64,000 nucleotides of DNA from Dietzia sp. NCCP-2495 (lineage in GTDB: Bacteria > Actinomycetota > Actinomycetes > Mycobacteriales > Mycobacteriaceae). The notes beneath the pieces are model-generated. The model saw nothing but the letters and a program-made list of their open reading frames with translations. It was not told where the DNA came from and ran no database searches. The stretch lies in assembly GCF_026011735.1 (NCBI RefSeq), contig NZ_BRVN01000004.1:1-64000 (forward strand), in the 5' to 3' direction. Both the position numbers and the translations under genes were made by a program. Below are positions 52,583 to 61,867 of this stretch, one piece after another (position 1 is the stretch's first letter; each line of letters begins with the position of its first letter).

Positions 52583-52606
52583 GGAACGGCTCCGGCGGCG
52601 GGCCGG

Positions 52607-53521
52607 TCAGTGCCCGTCGCCGCCGTGCCCCGCGGCGAACCGCCCCGGCGTCATCCCGGTCACCGCGGAGAAGTCGCGAATGAAGTGCGCCTGGTCCGCG
52701 TAGCCGAGCATCGCCCCCACCTCCGCCGCGCCCTCCTCGCCCGTCCGCAGGAGCTCGGCGGCCTCCTGGAGCCGACGCCGCTGGATCAGCCACTTCGGAG
52801 TCAACCCGAGCCGCCGGTGCACCAGCCGCTGCAGCGTGCGCTCACTCATCCCGAACTCCTCGCACAGCTGGGCCACGCGCAACACCTCGCGATCCGTCTC
52901 GACGTACCGGACGAGCCGATTGACCATCTCTCCCTCTCCGTCGACCGGGAGGTATCCGCGCAGCACCGACGCGTAGGCGTCCATCGCCGCGAGGTGACTG
53001 CGCTCGGTGTGTGGATCGGGGTCCATCGCGGCCCGGACCTGTTCGGACAGGGCCGAGCCCGCCTCCCCCAGCACCTCTGTGAGGTCGACGAACCGGTCCG
53101 TGAAGTCGGAGACCGAGTCCGCGGGCCCCAGCCCCGGTTCGTCGGGCCCAGCCGGAGCCGAACCGCGCGCCAGCAGGTACCCGGCGGCCGGGGCGAGCAT
53201 CACGCCCACCGCCCACCCGTCACCGGTCAGCGTGGTGGTGGACAGTCCCGACACCACGCCGTAGAAGCGCGCGTACCCGGGCGTGATGACGATCAGACAC
53301 ACCGGGTACTGCAGCACCTTCTGGGGCGCCTCCTCGCCGGGCGGCACCGACCACACCGGGATCCAGAACCGCTCGAGGAAGCCGGCGAACTCAGGCGGCG
53401 GGGCGTACCGGTACATCGCGTGCGAGGCGTCACCGGATTCCTTCAGGTGAGCACGCTCGATCGCGTCCATCCGCCGGCCGGAGGGGGACGGATCAGGGGC
53501 CTGCCCACTGTCGGATTTCAT
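52607..53521 (-). CDS. AraC-family transcriptional regulator
   Basis: The 304-residue protein has an N-terminal DUF6597-like sensor (YRYAPPPEFAGFLERFWIPVW, YPVCLIVITPG) and a C-terminal AraC DNA-binding domain with both helix-turn-helix units: VAQLCEEFGMSERTLQRLVHRRLGLTPKWLIQ and GAMLGYADQAHFIRDFSAVTGMTPGRF. ATG at 53521 is preferred over an adjoining TTG. It is divergent from the gene at 53560, which may be its target. Confidence 0.9.
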   Translation of the reverse strand: MKSDSGQAPDPSPSGRRMDAIERAHLKESGDASHAMYRYAPPPEFAGFLERFWIPVWSVPPGEEAPQKVLQYPVCLIVITPGYARFYGVVSGLSTTTLTGDGWAVGVMLAPAAGYLLARGSAPAGPDEPGLGPADSVSDFTDRFVDLTEVLGEAGSALSEQVRAAMDPDPHTERSHLAAMDAYASVLRGYLPVDGEGEMVNRLVRYVETDREVLRVAQLCEEFGMSERTLQRLVHRRLGLTPKWLIQRRRLQEAAELLRTGEEGAAEVGAMLGYADQAHFIRDFSAVTGMTPGRFAAGHGGDGH

Positions 53522-53559
53522 CAATCCCCGACATTGCCACAGGCCCTAGCGTTGCGGGC

Positions 53560-54123
53560 ATGAACACCACAGCAGAGCGCTACGGCGCGGCCCGCGGGCC
53601 ACTGACCGACCTCATCGAGACCGTTGACGCCGCGTCGTGGTCGTCGTCGTCCCCCTGCGAGGGGTGGACGGCGCGGGACGTCGTGCGGCACATCATCGAC
53701 ACCCAGCGCGATTTCCTCGCCACCCACGGGGTGGACCTGGGGGACGAACCGGATGTCGACGACGACCCCGCGCGGGCCTGGCGTGACCACGCCGGGCGCG
53801 TCCAGGCGAAGTTTGACGACACCGACAACGACGACACCGACGTGGCAGCGATCGCCTTCGAGGGATTCTTCGGCCCCACCACCGTCGGAGCCGCGCTCGA
53901 GCAGTTCTACATCTGGGACATGGTCGTCCACCGCTGGGACATCGCCCGCGCCACCGGGCTCGACGCGGGACTGACCGACGCCGAAATCGACGAGATGGAG
54001 CAGGGTGCGGACAGCTTCGGCGACGCGCTCTACATGGACGGGATCTGCCGCCCGGGCGTCTCCGCACCTGCCGGCGCCGGCCGTCTCGAGATCGTCCTCG
54101 CCCGGCTGGGCCGGGTCGCCTGA
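53560..54123 (+). CDS. DinB-like / maleylpyruvate isomerase N-terminal-type metal-binding protein
   Basis: The 187-residue protein matches the TIGR03086 type of mycothiol-dependent isomerase-like proteins. It has SPCEGWTARDVVRHIIDTQRDFL with a metal-ligand His near residue 45 and a second pair in FYIWDMVVHRWDIARATG. These four-helix proteins bind a metal and often use mycothiol, the thiol of actinobacteria. The substrate is unknown. The loop between helices carries Asp repeats (VDDDP, DDTDNDDTD). Confidence 0.85.
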   Translation: MNTTAERYGAARGPLTDLIETVDAASWSSSSPCEGWTARDVVRHIIDTQRDFLATHGVDLGDEPDVDDDPARAWRDHAGRVQAKFDDTDNDDTDVAAIAFEGFFGPTTVGAALEQFYIWDMVVHRWDIARATGLDAGLTDAEIDEMEQGADSFGDALYMDGICRPGVSAPAGAGRLEIVLARLGRVA

Positions 54124-54187
54124 GCGGGCGGAATGATGCACCCTCGGTGACCGCCGAACGTGCCGGGATGCCCTGTGCCGTCTCGGC

Positions 54188-55195
54188 TTAGCCGGAGTGG
54201 ATCTCGCGGAGTTCGTCGACCGTTTTGTCTGACGTCTCGGTGATGATGTCGAGGATGCGGGGATACCAGGGCGAATCGCTGCTCACCACCGAGACGTGGT
54301 CCTCGCCGTCGGCCAATGTCAGCCCACCGATCCCTCCGGCCTCCGTGACCGCGGCGATGTACCGCTCCGAGTTCGCGGGCGCCACCATCGTGTCCGCGGT
54401 GCCGTGGACGGCCACCACGGGGAGGTTCGTGTCGATGTTCTGGATCGGATCTACGGACGTATAGCGGTCCGGGACCTGCTCCGGCATGCCACCCAGGACG
54501 GTGACGATGCGACTGTCGCCGTGCGTGGCCGCGTATCGCATGTCCAGCGGCCCGGCCACCGAGACTACGCGGGTAGGACGGAACCGTGGACTGTTGCCGA
54601 CCTCGTCGTCGTTCAGGGCATGGCGGGTACCGGCCCACATGGCCAGCTGTGCACCCGCGCTGTGTCCCACGACGAGCTCGTCGTCGATGGTGAACTCGGG
54701 GTGCTGTTCATTGAGTTCCACCACGTGGTCCAGCGCGTCGGCGACGTCGTGAAAAGTCGTCGGCCACCCACCGCCGGAGCCCACTCGTCGGTACTCGATG
54801 TTGTAGACAGCTATGCCCCGGTCCACGAGATCACGGGCATAGGAGTTCATCACCTCGGCACCGAGCTGCGACTCCCAGGAGCCACCGTGGATGAGCACCA
54901 CCAACGGCACCGAGCCCTCGGCGTGCTGCCCGGCCGGTAGATAGAGGTCGCCCCAGTTCTGCTCGGGGTCGACCGGCCCCCTGGTGGGGTAGGGCACGCG
55001 CGTGACCGCCGGCTCAGGCCGATCGATCAACGCCTCGCTTGCCACCGCCGTCGACGTAGTGGGGTGGCTCGGCGACGACAAGGATTGTGCCGTGTCCTCA
55101 GCGGAGGCGCAGGCTCCGGTCACGAGCGGAATGACCGTCGACAGCGCCACCATTGCCGCGATGCGACGTCCGCCATTCGAGTCCACGGCCGTCAC
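54188..55195 (-). CDS. Alpha/beta-hydrolase lipoprotein
   Basis: The 335-residue protein has a lipoprotein signal (ALSTVIPLVTGAC, Cys about 29) and a secreted hydrolase domain. The oxyanion motif is HGGSWESQ, the nucleophile is in VVGHSAGAQLAMWAG, and the Asp and His are in AVHGTADTMV and DGEDHVSVV. The BD-FAE-like layout suggests an esterase acting at the cell surface. The small gap at 54124-54187 holds nothing of note. Confidence 0.87.
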   Translation of the reverse strand: MTAVDSNGGRRIAAMVALSTVIPLVTGACASAEDTAQSLSSPSHPTTSTAVASEALIDRPEPAVTRVPYPTRGPVDPEQNWGDLYLPAGQHAEGSVPLVVLIHGGSWESQLGAEVMNSYARDLVDRGIAVYNIEYRRVGSGGGWPTTFHDVADALDHVVELNEQHPEFTIDDELVVGHSAGAQLAMWAGTRHALNDDEVGNSPRFRPTRVVSVAGPLDMRYAATHGDSRIVTVLGGMPEQVPDRYTSVDPIQNIDTNLPVVAVHGTADTMVAPANSERYIAAVTEAGGIGGLTLADGEDHVSVVSSDSPWYPRILDIITETSDKTVDELREIHSG

Positions 55196-55306
55196 CGTAT
55201 CGGTACCGCACCCTGCACTGGGCGCGATCGTCGAACTCCGTAGCCTGCAGCGCGAGCTGACCCGGGGGCTCCCCGATCCCCTACTGACGTGGGCGACGGA
55301 CCGTGG

Positions 55307-55513
55307 TCAGAATTGCCTGACGCTCCCGATGGCATCGGCCGGTGGTACCCCCAATGCCTGCAGAGCGAGGGCCACCAGCGACTGCGGCAACACGAGCGAC
55401 CCCGCCGCGGCCGACCCCATTCCGGTGGCGCATTCCATGCCTTCGCACGGGAAGATGTCACCGAGCGCGGGAAATGCGACGTTCTCGATGAAGGTGGTGA
55501 GCGAACCTGCCAT
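55307..55513 (-). CDS. Small hydrophobic protein
   Basis: The 68-residue frame begins MAGSLTTFIENVAFPALG, includes CEGMEC (two Cys four residues apart) and ends in a hydrophobic helix (AGSLVLPQSLVALALQALG). AGAAGG lies 8 bases before the ATG at 55513. It recalls the small Gly/Leu-rich protein at 46522 in size and hydrophobicity but shows no clear alignment. No family recognised. Confidence 0.5.
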   Translation of the reverse strand: MAGSLTTFIENVAFPALGDIFPCEGMECATGMGSAAAGSLVLPQSLVALALQALGVPPADAIGSVRQF

Positions 55514-55692
55514 GACAGCCTTCTTCCGATTGGTGACTACTCGTGGCCCTGGCACCGGGTATATCGAGTGGCCGCCGCCACCGCGTTACCCGTCCGATCC
55601 GACGACAGGCTCGGGAACACGGTCCGCTCCAGAAGCCACGCGATTCAGAACAGAGTCGCCCTGAGGATTCGATCTACTCAGCGCGCCCTTCT

Positions 55693-58059
55693 TCAGCTCC
55701 CCCCGCCACCGCCGTTGAGAACGTGCGCGACGTCGATGCGCGCCACGGTCCCGTCGGTGCGGAGTCCGCGGATCTGCGGGCCCGGGACCCAGACGGTGCC
55801 GTCGGCATCCGCGGTGACGTGCAGGTAGTTCGAGTCGACCCCCATCACACCTACCGGCAGCATGTTCGGCAGCTCGAGCAGGGTGAAGAGCCAGCGGCCG
55901 TCCTCGCGACTGAGCCGTTCGGATTCGTCTCCGTGCGGCCAGAGCCCTGACGGTCCGGTGCCGTCGGGATGGTGGGTGAGGATCCACAGGCGATTCCCGA
56001 CGAAACCAGCTTCCAGGACCATCCCTGTCGGCAGCCGGTGGACGGTGTCGAGCGTCAGATCGTCGCTCACCGTGTACACGGCGCTCGCGGCCACCACGAT
56101 CCGTCCGTCGACGATCCCGATCGCGCTGATCTGGTCGGTGAACTCGACCTCGGGTCCGATGACGACGACGCCGTCGTCATCAATAGTGGCGAGCCTATAC
56201 ACATATCGCGCGGTGAACCCACCATAGGAGCTCGGACGCATCGGTACGTCGGGAACTCCGAGCGCGACGACAAAGTGCGGATCTCCGGCCCTTCGCGGCG
56301 CGACAACCGGGCCGGGACCCCAGTCGGGCAGTTCGACCGGGCGCCGACTGCCCGCTGCGTCGATGATCACCGAGGATTCTCCGAGTACGAGCATCGTCCG
56401 GTTGTCGTACCCGCACGCAGACCACTTCCCGAGCGGTTCGGGATCCACGACCGCCTCGGTCGAATCGCGTTCGATGCGGTAGCGGCTGTTTCCGGCCAGC
56501 ACCCAGCATCCGGTCTCGTCGGGCCACACCGACAATGGCCCGGAGGAGAACATCCCCTGGGCCGCCACCGGCAACGGCAGCACAGTCTCGGTGGCGGTTC
56601 CGGTTTCCAGATCGATGCGCACGACCACCGGTAATTGTCGGTCGGTCACCCAGAGTGTCCGTCCCTGCGCAGCGGCTCGCCCGGGGGCCACGAGTGGCCG
56701 CGGCTCGGGTGGGGCCGCGGCGTCCAGGTCGAGTTCAACGATCACATCGATCGGGTACTCGCGTGTGCCGTCCGGTTGGACCTCTCCGAATCTCGGCATG
56801 TCGAACGCGTGAGGTGAGACCTCCACGTCGACCCAGCGCCGCGAATCCGGTACCGCCTCCCACTTGTTCCTGAACACGGACGTGACCTTGCGTTGCCTCA
56901 TGACCTGCACCCGGACCCGGCTGATGCGTCCGCGGGTCTCGGTCTGCCGAGCCGGGAATACCGCCTGCCCGAGCGAGTCGATCCACAGGTGCCCCCGCAC
57001 GTGGACCGCACCGATCACCGGTCTGTCGGCATCCCAGATGGCGCTCCAGCCGTCCCCCTGCAGGTGGGTCGACCATCGCATCGTCCCCTGCCAGTCGTGT
57101 CTGGGTGGCCTGCCATCCGCCGGAGTCGCCTCGGCCACGAGGGCAGTCGGCTCGGAGCCTGCGGTGGCGGTGTCGTCGTCATCTTCGGGGACGAACATCA
57201 GCGCCCACTCAACGGTCTCGCCCACGCGCGGCGGTGACACGGACCCGTCCTCGATCAGCCACGTCTCCATCCGCACGGGCAACACGCGCCCCCGGCCGCT
57301 CGGCATCTCCCGTCCCGGCGCCGGTGTGGGGTCCGTCGCCGGCTTGGGGTCCGCCTCGGACTCCGACTTAGGCTCTGGCTCGGGCTCTGGCTCGGGTCCT
57401 GATACAGGCTCTGGGAGCGCGACGTCCTCGACGTTCCAGGTCCCGTCCTCGCGTTCGGCTATCTCCAGGGGTGTCGCCTCGGTGGACTCTCCGTCCCATC
57501 GGAACGTCTCGGGGTCGATCGACTCGGGAAACTCGATGGAGGCGAACTGCGCCGAGCAGTCGCCGTCGAGCGCGGTCACCGCCAGCACCACGCCGGACTG
57601 CTGATCCACGACGATCTCCGCGTCCACGTCTGCGATGGACCCGGGCACAACCCACGTGGGCCTGCCCAGATGCGTGTCGCTGCGGACCGGCCCCGAGGGG
57701 AACGACCGCGACAGCGCCTCGTCCGCGTTCTCCGACGCCGAGATCAGCTCGTACCCGGGGCCGATCACGGGGGCGTACCGCGACTCCGTGGTGACCGGAC
57801 GCTCAGGGTTCTCGGAGAAGTCCCACGCCCAACCGTCCGCGATGAGGAAAAGCGGCGTCCCGTCCGGGCGGTCCATACGAAGCGAGCCGTCGGCCCGGGT
57901 CAGGTCCAACCCGTCCGGATGCAGGAACAGCGGCATGAACGGCACGCCGCCCGGGTACTCGAAGTGGAGGTTCGAATTCTGGTGCGCGGTGACCCGCCCC
58001 CGCACCGGGCGCCGACGCCCGCGTCGCATCGCCGCAAGTACGTCGAGCCAGTCGGTCAT
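55693..58059 (-). CDS. Large two-domain protein with charged linker and probable beta-propeller
   Basis: The 788-residue protein starts with DWLDVLAAMRRGRRRPVRGRVTAHQ and a beta-rich domain (to about 215) resembling LolA/MucB-type lipid-binding folds. A Pro-Glu repeat linker (EPEPEPEPKSESEADPKP, about 222-240) follows, then a second beta domain (to about 470). The C-terminal half has repeated short strands ending in hydrophobic or Trp residues (GRTLWVTDRQ, NRLWILTHH, DGTVWVPGPQ), typical of a six- or seven-blade propeller. No signal peptide, so it is probably cytoplasmic. Function unknown. Confidence 0.7.
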   Translation of the reverse strand: MTDWLDVLAAMRRGRRRPVRGRVTAHQNSNLHFEYPGGVPFMPLFLHPDGLDLTRADGSLRMDRPDGTPLFLIADGWAWDFSENPERPVTTESRYAPVIGPGYELISASENADEALSRSFPSGPVRSDTHLGRPTWVVPGSIADVDAEIVVDQQSGVVLAVTALDGDCSAQFASIEFPESIDPETFRWDGESTEATPLEIAEREDGTWNVEDVALPEPVSGPEPEPEPEPKSESEADPKPATDPTPAPGREMPSGRGRVLPVRMETWLIEDGSVSPPRVGETVEWALMFVPEDDDDTATAGSEPTALVAEATPADGRPPRHDWQGTMRWSTHLQGDGWSAIWDADRPVIGAVHVRGHLWIDSLGQAVFPARQTETRGRISRVRVQVMRQRKVTSVFRNKWEAVPDSRRWVDVEVSPHAFDMPRFGEVQPDGTREYPIDVIVELDLDAAAPPEPRPLVAPGRAAAQGRTLWVTDRQLPVVVRIDLETGTATETVLPLPVAAQGMFSSGPLSVWPDETGCWVLAGNSRYRIERDSTEAVVDPEPLGKWSACGYDNRTMLVLGESSVIIDAAGSRRPVELPDWGPGPVVAPRRAGDPHFVVALGVPDVPMRPSSYGGFTARYVYRLATIDDDGVVVIGPEVEFTDQISAIGIVDGRIVVAASAVYTVSDDLTLDTVHRLPTGMVLEAGFVGNRLWILTHHPDGTGPSGLWPHGDESERLSREDGRWLFTLLELPNMLPVGVMGVDSNYLHVTADADGTVWVPGPQIRGLRTDGTVARIDVAHVLNGGGGGS

Positions 58060-58279
58060 TGGTCGGCTCCCTGGTCTTCGTCTGGGTGGTTCGCCACAAC
58101 GCCGGGCTCAGGAATCCACAAGTACCCTCATCGCGCCGTTGACGACTATTCCGCAGCGCATAATGTCAGTCTAGGGCACCTTGAATGACATTGTTCGGGC
58201 CGGGGATTCTGAGGCGCAGCGTATCCACGAGCCCGCCAGCGGTTGCTGCGCTGGTGGGCGCGCGGTAACACTGACGTCC

Positions 58280-58828
58280 GTGGACCTCGGCTTCGATTTC
58301 TCGCTCGAGCAGCTGATCAGCAATCTGGCGATCTTCGTGGTGCTCCCCCTCGCGATCGCGGCCGGTGTGGTTGCTGTCATCCACCGGTCCGAGCAGAGTG
58401 CGCCCCGCAGCGGCCTCGGCATGTGGGCAACCGGGGCGGTCGCTCTAATTCTCGGAATTCTGGCCTGTGCGGGATGGTTGAGCTGGACCGCGGCGGACCA
58501 TGACGGCAACATCCGCGGGCCCGGCCTCCCCGCACCGACATCTTTCCCGACCTGGCAAGTCGTCGCGTGCGGCGCAACCATGGTGCTGGCGTGCTTCCTG
58601 GCCGCGCACTGGTCGCGCACCCTCTTCGCCGGTGGGCTTGCTGCCGCCGCCGGGACCGCAGGTGGATTCACTGCGGCGTTCTGCATCGACGCGGCACGAA
58701 CAGTGACCAGCCAGGAGGGGATCGGGTTGTTCCTCTCGATCGTCGGCTGGGGGTTGAGCCTGTCCATTCTCATGTCGATCCGGTACTTCGTCCTCGCCAC
58801 CCGGCACGGGAGCGGCGCGCCGTCATGA
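58280..58828 (+). CDS. Multipass membrane protein of unknown function
   Basis: The hydrophobic profile shows four or five membrane segments (about 12-33, 51-70, 93-113, 122-143, 153-172). The start is uncertain: a frame opens at TTG 58181, but its first 33 residues have no protein-like features, so the GTG at 58280 (VDLGFDF) is preferred. No good ribosome-binding site is seen before either. The short frame at 58825 overlaps its stop codon. Confidence 0.6.
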   Translation: MDLGFDFSLEQLISNLAIFVVLPLAIAAGVVAVIHRSEQSAPRSGLGMWATGAVALILGILACAGWLSWTAADHDGNIRGPGLPAPTSFPTWQVVACGATMVLACFLAAHWSRTLFAGGLAAAAGTAGGFTAAFCIDAARTVTSQEGIGLFLSIVGWGLSLSILMSIRYFVLATRHGSGAPS

Positions 58829-58884
58829 GCAAGCCCCTTGCCGAGACCACCAGCCGCAGATCCCGTGAATCGCACTGGGTCTGA
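58825..58884 (+). pseudogene. Short frame cut off at the IS remnant
   Basis: An ATG overlapping the previous stop (ATGA) opens a 19-codon frame, MSKPLAETTSRRS and onward, that ends at TGA 58882, 13 bp before the transposase 3' end. The operon-like overlap suggests a gene that once continued and was interrupted by insertion of the IS3-type element. The evidence is positional only. Confidence 0.4.
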
Positions 58885-58896
58885 TGGAGGCTCGGG

Positions 58897-59604
58897 CTAT
58901 TGGATTCCGACCAGGGTCTGGTCGGCCCGTTTCGTAGCGTAGAACGTCGCCTCGAATTCTGCTGGCGGCACGTCATGGAGGTAGCCGTGCAGGCGGTCGT
59001 TATTGTGCCAGTGGACCCAGCTCAAGGTGGCCAGCTCGACGTCCTCGACGGTCTTCCACGGCCGTCCCTCACGTGCGGGGCCGCGGATGAGTTCGGCTTT
59101 GTAGTAGCCATTGACCGTCTCGGCCAGGGCATTGTCGTAGGAGTCAGCGACGGTGCCGATCGAGGGAGTTGCTCCGATTTCGGCGAGGCGCTCGCCGTAG
59201 CGAATCGACGTGAACTGGCTGCCGGCATCGCTGTGACACCGCAGCCCGGTCAGCTGGGTGCCACGTGACCAGCGGGCCATCTCGATCCCATCCAGGACCA
59301 TCGTGGTGCGCATGTGTGAGGCGACCCGCCATCCCACGATCGTTCGTGAGAAGGCGTCGATGATGGGGCGGACTTGCAACGCGTCGCCGGCCCCGATGCC
59401 CTGCCACCCGACTTGACGCTTCTCGACCCGCGCCCGGTCAAGCGCCGATAGCCCACTCACTGCGCACGGCCCGGCGGATCTGCCCCGGTCGGTGCCCCAC
59501 TCGCCAATCGAGGTTTCCCAAGCCGCGCCTGCCAAGACCTGGGTCGCACGCTGCAACCGGGCAAGGCCGATCCCGGAACCGCGCCGCCAGTCCAACAGGA
59601 GCAC
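58897..59604 (-). pseudogene. Degenerate IS3-family transposase (orfB part)
   Basis: The conserved integrase core is present from IDAFSRTIVGWRVASHMRT through HSDAGSQFTS (second catalytic Asp), DSYDNALAETVNGYYKAELI (catalytic Glu) and LSWVHWHNNDRLHGYL to PPAEFEATFYA. The upstream part with the first Asp (VADFTY in relatives) and the HTH region are missing or in other frames, and orfA is absent. It is therefore inactive. No matching terminal inverted repeats could be assigned. Confidence 0.88.
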
Positions 59605-59637
59605 AGAACGCGACTTGTCGGCGAAGTGGCGGTCCGC

Positions 59638-61701
59638 TTATCCGACGAACCCGGCGTTACCGTGAGCGATCCGACATCCTGCTGCGAGTGCTCGTACTCC
59701 AGATTCAAACTCGTTGAACTGGAGTCTTTTCGGCCCTCCCTGAAGTCGTTGGGGCTTGATGTCCAGGTCGCGGGCGGTGACTGCGATGGGGTCATAGGGC
59801 ATGAACCTTGGTCGGGCAATGTTGACCCAGGGCCACCGTCGGCCGGCGTCTTCTCCCAGGTGGTCGGCCACCAGATCTGGGTCTTCTTCCGCGCTGTGGG
59901 CGATTTCCACCACGGCCACGCATCCGTGCTCCTCCTTGGAGTAGAGAAGGACCAGGTCGCCGGGTGCGCACGATGGCTTATTGCTGGAGGAGAACCATCC
60001 ACCAGGAACCCAGCCATCCGGGTCCGGAGTGTTGTTCAACGTCTTAATCCACAGCCCAACGCCGTCGTGGCGGGCCTCCTCAACCAGTTGGGCTACGACA
60101 GCGTCGAGGTCACCAGGGGGACGGGGTCCAGATGGGCCGGGACGCGGGTCAGGCGGCAATGCGGCCGCCCGGCGCTCGAGGTGATCGATGTCGGCCTGCC
60201 CGACCTCAAAACCCTCGTCCCACCACTGATCCAGGATCTTCTGCACTCGTGGCACGTCGGAGCGGGGGACGACCACCGATAGCTCCAGGTTGGCAGTCTT
60301 AGCGGAGCCGAGGCCGGCGCCGGTGAGGTTGGCCGATCCGATCATGGCGAACGATTCGCCGACCACGTATGCCTTGGCGTGGAGCTGGGGGCAGTCTTGG
60401 ATCATCACCCCCGCCTCCAGCAGCCTGGTCAAGCCCGCGATGGACAGGTAGCTGTTGGCTGCGGCGCGGGGATCGAAGCAGGTGAGCAGGTACCACTCGT
60501 GCCGTGAGCGTTCGGCGAGTTCGGCTAGGCGCAGCGCTATCGGTTCGGAGAGGTAGGGGCTGGCCAAGGTGACCTGCCCACTGTCGGAGTTCAGGGCCTC
60601 GAACAGTTCGGGTTCGGCGTGGTCAACGATCACGGTGGTCTCCTGGGGCTCAACTAGTCGGTCGCGGGGTTCGGTGCTTCGTATCGACTTGGGGGCCACG
60701 TTGTAGATCCGGCCGTCCTCACCGAGCAGCACGCAGGTCTTTTCGTCCGACTCCCAGGCCGGGTCGCCACCGTGATCCGGAAGTCCGGCGTACCGGCCCA
60801 TGACTAGACGTCCGTTCTGCCGCAGCCGTGGGTGCTCGAGTTCTGGGCGCATGATGGTGCCCGCAATCCGTGCACGCAGACGCTCCTCGCCCGTTGGGTG
60901 CCGCACCTGCGGGTAGTGGGAGTCGTCCTCTGTCCAATACTGTCCGCAGTCGCCGCACCGGAACTCGTGCGTCACGCCGATGATGACGCAGCCGGCCGTC
61001 TCGTACCCAGGGGGAGGGGGACCGGGTGGAAACCCCCACAGCACTCGTACCGTGTGCTCGGCGGAACAGGAGGGACACGGTGGCCGGCCCTCCCCCAATA
61101 AGTCGGCTATCTGCGGTTCGACAGGGGAGTGGAGACGGTCGTGGCAGTCACGACAGACTGCGATTTCCCTGCACACGTCGTCAGGATGATTAGCGACATG
61201 CCACTCGAGATCTCGCTCTTCGCGCTCGCACACCGGGCAGCCGTACGCCGCGTGCTGGCCGGAGTCCCAGGGAACACGGGCGCACTTGGCATCGCCAAGC
61301 TCACGCCACGGAGTCGGAGATTCGGCCTCGGCCAGCACCGCTGCCCGGACCTTGTCCGCTAGGGCGGGATCAATCGTGCCCGGAAGAGACGGGAACGGGC
61401 ATCCGAGCCGACGCTCGACCGCGGCAACCGAGACACCGTCCGGGTAGAACCAGAGGCTCTCGAAATCGAGCCCGTCCGGACTGTGCGGCCCATCGATGAC
61501 GTAGTCCCACTCGACGATGGCCGGCCTCGCCGATCCGGTGACGTGGAAGATCTCATCACCGGGGGCACACCCCTCGGGAAGAACCCAGTCGACATCATTC
61601 AGATCGGCCCTGTCGTCGCCGGTGAAAAACGCCACTGCCTTGTGCGCCGGCGTGATCACAGAGACGTGCAGCTGGTTACGGGCAGTCGTGGCATGGGCCA
61701 T
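59638..61701 (-). CDS. HNH-like / zinc-ribbon / PLD nuclease / EVE-like multidomain protein
   Basis: The 687-residue protein contains, in order: an uncharacterised N-terminal region (1-140); an HNH-like zinc segment (about 155-191) with CPVC, EWHVANHPDD and CRDCHDRLHS; a zinc-ribbon with CPSC (209) and CGDC (249); a phospholipase D-type nuclease domain (about 365-500) with HAKAYVV and IGSANLTGAGLGS (His441, Lys443, Asn458); and a C-terminal EVE/PUA-like region (about 545-660) with LWIKTLNNT and FSSSNKPSCAPGDLVLLYSKE. EVE domains bind modified bases. The gene follows a Gabija-like pair on the same strand. A defence role is inferred. Confidence 0.8.
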   Translation of the reverse strand: MAHATTARNQLHVSVITPAHKAVAFFTGDDRADLNDVDWVLPEGCAPGDEIFHVTGSARPAIVEWDYVIDGPHSPDGLDFESLWFYPDGVSVAAVERRLGCPFPSLPGTIDPALADKVRAAVLAEAESPTPWRELGDAKCARVPWDSGQHAAYGCPVCEREERDLEWHVANHPDDVCREIAVCRDCHDRLHSPVEPQIADLLGEGRPPCPSCSAEHTVRVLWGFPPGPPPPGYETAGCVIIGVTHEFRCGDCGQYWTEDDSHYPQVRHPTGEERLRARIAGTIMRPELEHPRLRQNGRLVMGRYAGLPDHGGDPAWESDEKTCVLLGEDGRIYNVAPKSIRSTEPRDRLVEPQETTVIVDHAEPELFEALNSDSGQVTLASPYLSEPIALRLAELAERSRHEWYLLTCFDPRAAANSYLSIAGLTRLLEAGVMIQDCPQLHAKAYVVGESFAMIGSANLTGAGLGSAKTANLELSVVVPRSDVPRVQKILDQWWDEGFEVGQADIDHLERRAAALPPDPRPGPSGPRPPGDLDAVVAQLVEEARHDGVGLWIKTLNNTPDPDGWVPGGWFSSSNKPSCAPGDLVLLYSKEEHGCVAVVEIAHSAEEDPDLVADHLGEDAGRRWPWVNIARPRFMPYDPIAVTARDLDIKPQRLQGGPKRLQFNEFESGVRALAAGCRIAHGNAGFVG

Positions 61702-61867
61702 ACCTGCCGATGGTAAACGTCTCAGCGCCTAGCGCGTCGGTCTCTGCGTCGGCCGTTGAGATCACCGAACCCTGCTGACCTGCGAACATGACGGAACACA
61801 CATTATCGGCAATGGCCTGTTGCACAAGGACAAGGCGGTGACTGCGGCTACACCCCGCCCCCCGCTG

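Noticed and set aside
58181-58279. N-terminal extension of the membrane protein at 58280
   Set aside because: The first 33 codons from TTG 58181 lack a ribosome-binding site and protein-like features; kept only as an alternative start.
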